A DNA stretch of 64,000 nucleotides, from positions 1 to 64,000 of the forward strand of contig CAADGV010000023.1 in assembly GCA_900696645.1 (NCBI GenBank), read 5' to 3'. A model generated the notes under the pieces. The model worked only from the letters and a program-made list of their open reading frames with translations. It was not told the origin of the DNA and searched no databases. Shown piece by piece: positions 61,633 through 64,000 of this stretch. Source of the DNA: an uncultured Chlorobiota bacterium (GTDB taxonomy: Bacteria; Bacteroidota; Ignavibacteria; UBA10030; UBA6906). The stretch's first letter is position 1. Each line of letters begins with the position of its first letter. The translations under genes and the position numbers were made by a program.

Positions 61633-62796
61633 ATGACGAAAGTCATGATCATAGATGACGACGATGCAATTTGCGCCATCTTGAAGGATGTTCTGGAAAT
61701 TGAAGGTTATGATGTAACCTACTCGCTCAGTGGTGAAGAAGGGGTGGTGAAGTACATGGAAGAACTGCCTTCTGTGCTTCTCCTTGATTTGCGGCTGCCC
61801 GGAATGGACGGCCTGCAGGTGCTGAAAGAGGTAATTTCCTTCGATCCGGATGCGATTGTTATCATGATTACGGGCTACGGCTCGGTGGATTCTGCAGTTG
61901 GCGCCATTCGAATGGGTGCGACAGACTACCTGCAAAAGCCCCTCAGCAACGACGAGATCACCTACAAAATTGAATCTGCCTTACGCAACAAGACCCTCCA
62001 GAAAGAATTAAGCTATCTCAAAGAGTATATCAACAAGCGGTTTTCCATGAACAGCATTATTCGCGAAAGCGAATCGATGGCCGCGGCTGTCGAGATGCTG
62101 CAGAAGATTTCGGCCTACGACAAGCCACTGTTGATTGTCGGAGAACCGGGAACAGGCAAGGACTTGGCTGCGTGGGCTGTCCACCACTCCGGACGCAGAA
62201 AAGAAAAGCCGATGGTGGTGTTCGATTGCGCGGCATACCCGCCGAGCATTATGGAAACCGAACTTTTCGGCGACGGCAAGCCTGTTGCACCGCGGAAAAT
62301 CGGCAAGATTGAGGAGGCGAATCTCGGAACTCTCTATCTCGACAGAATTGACTGGCTTGCATTGCCTGCGCAGGAAGCAATTCTCAGCATCATTCAAACC
62401 AAAACATTCAAACCCCGTTACGGGGGAGCCCCCGTTCCGTGCGATATCCACTTGATTGCTTCAACGACATCTGATTTGAAACTGCTGAGCCGGCAGGGGA
62501 AATTCAATGCCCAGTTGTATGATCTCATCCGTCAGTACGAAGTGGTGCTGCCGCCGCTGCGCGAGCGTGACAACGATATTCCTGTTCTTGCCGCTCACTT
62601 TGTTGACGAGGCGAACAGGGAGTTCAACCTCTCGGTGTCGGGATTAGAGCCGGGGGCGGTTCGTAAACTGCTCAATTATGCATGGCCGGGCAATGTGAGA
62701 GAATTGCGTAATGTGATTCGTGCAGCTATGACACTGGCACAGGGGACGATTCGCGAGAAAGACATCGTTATTCACCGGCAGGGAGTACTGAACTGA
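61633..62796 (+). CDS. NtrC-like response regulator with degenerate AAA+ domain and no DNA-binding domain
   Basis: 387 residues. Receiver domain ~1-120 has the acidic pocket IIDDDDA, phospho-acceptor Asp52 (LLLDLRLPGMDG), Thr81 and Lys103 (LQKPLS). The AAA+ domain ~135-370 keeps Walker A (GEPGTGKD) and the arginine region (LPPLRERDNDIP...WPGNVRELR). The GAFTGA loop, essential for sigma-54 contact, is replaced (ELFGDGKPVAPRKIG). Walker B LDE is LDR (GTLYLDRI). It ends at IHRQGVLN without the Fis-type helix-turn-helix. It therefore probably acts by protein contact or ATP binding, not as a sigma-54 activator. No sensor kinase is adjacent. Confidence 0.9.
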   Translation: MTKVMIIDDDDAICAILKDVLEIEGYDVTYSLSGEEGVVKYMEELPSVLLLDLRLPGMDGLQVLKEVISFDPDAIVIMITGYGSVDSAVGAIRMGATDYLQKPLSNDEITYKIESALRNKTLQKELSYLKEYINKRFSMNSIIRESESMAAAVEMLQKISAYDKPLLIVGEPGTGKDLAAWAVHHSGRRKEKPMVVFDCAAYPPSIMETELFGDGKPVAPRKIGKIEEANLGTLYLDRIDWLALPAQEAILSIIQTKTFKPRYGGAPVPCDIHLIASTTSDLKLLSRQGKFNAQLYDLIRQYEVVLPPLRERDNDIPVLAAHFVDEANREFNLSVSGLEPGAVRKLLNYAWPGNVRELRNVIRAAMTLAQGTIREKDIVIHRQGVLN

Positions 62797-62832
62797 AAGG
62801 CCGGAAATCTCTCGTGAATCAATCGGGGAACG

Positions 62833-62864
62833 ATGGTGAGTGATATGCTCACCATTTTTCTTTT
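62833..62864 (+). terminator. Rho-independent terminator after response regulator gene
   Basis: A perfect 8-bp stem ATGGTGAG (62833-62840) / CTCACCAT (62848-62855) followed by TTTTCTTTTC. Confidence 0.9.
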
Positions 62865-62893
62865 CGGGATGTGAGATGGCTCTCCACAATTTC

Positions 62894-62923
62894 TTGCAAA
62901 TCCACGGCCATCCTTCGTATATT
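62894..62923 (+). promoter_or_regulatory. Promoter-like pair TTGCAA-18-TATATT for pyrE
   Basis: TTGCAA (62894-62899) and TATATT (62918-62923, then GG) end 57 nt before the pyrE ATG. Confidence 0.6.
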
Positions 62924-62980
62924 GGCTACGGATTCTTGTAAACTATTCTGCCGTAACTACATCCGGACAATTCTCAACGT

Positions 62981-63574
62981 ATGAATCAAACTGAAGTTCT
63001 TTCCATCTTTAAGCAAACCGGTGCGCTGCTCGAGGGGCATTTCCAACTCACATCCGGACTTCACAGTTCCCAGTACTTTCAGTGTGCCAAAGTTCTTCAG
63101 TACCCAAGTCACGCCGAGTTGTTGTGCGGTACAATTGCCGCGCATTTCGGGAAAGGCAGGTTCGATGCGGTAATTGCCCCCGCGCTCGGAGGTATCGTTG
63201 TAGGACAAGAAGTCGGCCGTCAACTGGGACTCAGAACGATGTTCACCGAACGGAAGGACGGCATCATGCAGCTACGCCGAGGGTTTGACATCGCTAAAAG
63301 CGAACGGGTGTTAGTCTGCGAGGATGTTGTCACAACAGGCGGTTCGGTTCATGAAGTCATCAAAATCGTGAAAGAAAAAGGCGGGCTCGTCGCCGGCGTC
63401 GGCTATATTGTTGACCGGAGCGGCGGGACAGTGAAATTTGAAACAGAGGCCGGAGGAAGCCAGTTTGCAACGCTCTACATGGAGGTTGTTGCATACAAGC
63501 AGGATGTGTGCCCGATGTGTAAACAGGGCATTCCGGTTACAAAGCCCGGCAGTCGTAGCAATGCGGCGGCGTAG
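62981..63574 (+). CDS. pyrE: Orotate phosphoribosyltransferase
   Basis: 197 residues. FQLTSGLHSSQYFQCAKVLQ forms the orotate/PRPP pocket start, IAPALGGIVVGQEVGRQLG follows, and VLVCEDVVTTGGSVHEVI is the PRPP-binding signature. The C-terminal CPMCKQG cysteine pair marks the type seen in several thermophile and FCB enzymes, rather than the E. coli type. It converts orotate and PRPP to OMP in pyrimidine synthesis, the same pathway fed by the carB halves at 24-28 kb. No strong Shine-Dalgarno sequence is evident. A membrane-channel gene follows 32 nt later. Confidence 0.95.
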   Translation: MNQTEVLSIFKQTGALLEGHFQLTSGLHSSQYFQCAKVLQYPSHAELLCGTIAAHFGKGRFDAVIAPALGGIVVGQEVGRQLGLRTMFTERKDGIMQLRRGFDIAKSERVLVCEDVVTTGGSVHEVIKIVKEKGGLVAGVGYIVDRSGGTVKFETEAGGSQFATLYMEVVAYKQDVCPMCKQGIPVTKPGSRSNAAA

Positions 63575-63606
63575 GCAACAATAAATGTATGTAAGGAAGT
63601 ATTGAA

Positions 63607-64000
63607 ATGTCCGGTTGGCTGGAACATATTGTGAACAACAAGCTGCTCTACCATACAATTGTTGCGGTAGTGATTGTGGTTGTGTTTGCGTTCCTCTCAT
63701 CGCTCGTGAAGCGAACGATGGGCTGGTTTGCGCGGAAGGTGTTCGCCAAAACAGAAACCGAACTTGACGACCTGATCGTTGCGACACTGCAACGGAACGT
63801 CAGGTCATTGATGGTCATTTTCGGGCTGCACGTCGGGCTGCGTGAAATACGGAAAGCAGCGGAGCTCGATGATGTGACCTTGCTGCAGATTCTCAGCTAC
63901 GCCGATACACTGGTATATCTTGCCGGCATCTTCGTTCTTGTCAGAGTGATTCTCGGCGTTCTTCGTGTGTTCATCAACTGGTCGCTTGACCGCGTGTCGG
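63607..64000 (+). CDS. MscS-like mechanosensitive channel, N-terminal part (3' truncated by window edge)
   Basis: The frame runs open from ATG, with AAGGAAG 7 nt upstream, to the window edge, giving 131 residues. It starts with a helix (TIVAVVIVVVFAFLSSLV), then an amphipathic loop (RKVFAKTETELDDLIVATL) and further helices (VRSLMVIFGLHVGLREI; LVYLAGIFVLVRVILGVLRV). The TETELDDLI pattern before a helix is common in MscS-family proteins of the YnaI/MscM type. The pore-lining helix and beta domain lie beyond the window. Confidence 0.75.
   Translation, partial: MSGWLEHIVNNKLLYHTIVAVVIVVVFAFLSSLVKRTMGWFARKVFAKTETELDDLIVATLQRNVRSLMVIFGLHVGLREIRKAAELDDVTLLQILSYADTLVYLAGIFVLVRVILGVLRVFINWSLDRVS

Overview
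The window looks like a chromosomal stretch of a free-living bacterium of the Bacteroidota/Ignavibacteriota (FCB) lineage. The main evidence is seven coding regions that end in a C-terminal type IX secretion (T9SS) sorting domain of the NYPNPFNP...GVYFYR...KKM type. Base composition is balanced, gene order is dense, many starts have Shine-Dalgarno sequences, and promoter-like pairs follow the pattern TTGnnn-(16-18)-TATATT/TAnnTT. An Ignavibacteria-like organism fits best, but this is inference. I see no rRNA, tRNA, CRISPR array, insertion sequence or prophage.

Region 1 (1-13.8 kb) is a run of exported proteins with T9SS sorting domains: a YCF48/BNR propeller, a laminin-G-like protein, a two-HKD phospholipase-D-like protein and two paralogous choice-of-anchor-B (LVIVD) proteins. 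An NHL propeller, ssb and gamma-glutamyltransferase are interspersed. Region 2 (13.9-31.9 kb) is housekeeping and transport: a TPR-like protein, an EamA exporter, TrmH, DsbD, a DnaQ-like exonuclease, glucose-6-phosphate isomerase and an NSS amino-acid symporter with a 39-aa MetS-like subunit. These are followed by phosphofructokinase, a carbamoyl-phosphate synthase large subunit split in two, and a carbamoyltransferase/SxtJ/DUF5989/SGNH cassette.

Region 3 (31.9-41.3 kb, minus strand) holds two family 9 glycoside hydrolases (one lipoprotein, one T9SS substrate), an SGNH hydrolase, a DXD glycosyltransferase, an outer-membrane barrel protein and a Wza-like export protein. A 393-nt divergent promoter region separates it from region 4 (41.7-60.4 kb, plus strand). 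Region 4 is a large exopolysaccharide locus: Wzz/GumC, a BY-kinase-like ATPase, an O-antigen ligase/Wzy-like protein, a Wzx flippase, several glycosyltransferases, a DPPR-synthase-like prenyltransferase, a polysaccharide deacetylase, a WbaP-type initiating transferase, a WecG/TagA transferase and a methyltransferase. It ends in a tightly coupled trio: a SpoIIE-type phosphatase, a STAS protein, and a fusion of a nucleotidyltransferase-like domain lacking its signature loop, a left-handed beta-helix and a sugar-transferase-like membrane domain. Region 5 (60.4-64 kb) has a GtrB-type glycosyltransferase, a response regulator with an eroded sigma-54 activator domain and no DNA-binding domain, pyrE and the start of an MscS-like channel.

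The strongest candidates for undescribed biology are the phosphatase/STAS/pseudo-nucleotidyltransferase trio with the nearby non-canonical response regulator, and the carbamoyltransferase-SxtJ-DUF5989-SGNH cassette. Both would act on cell-surface glycans. Three small genes (39, 48 and 54 aa) that a length cut-off would miss are annotated.
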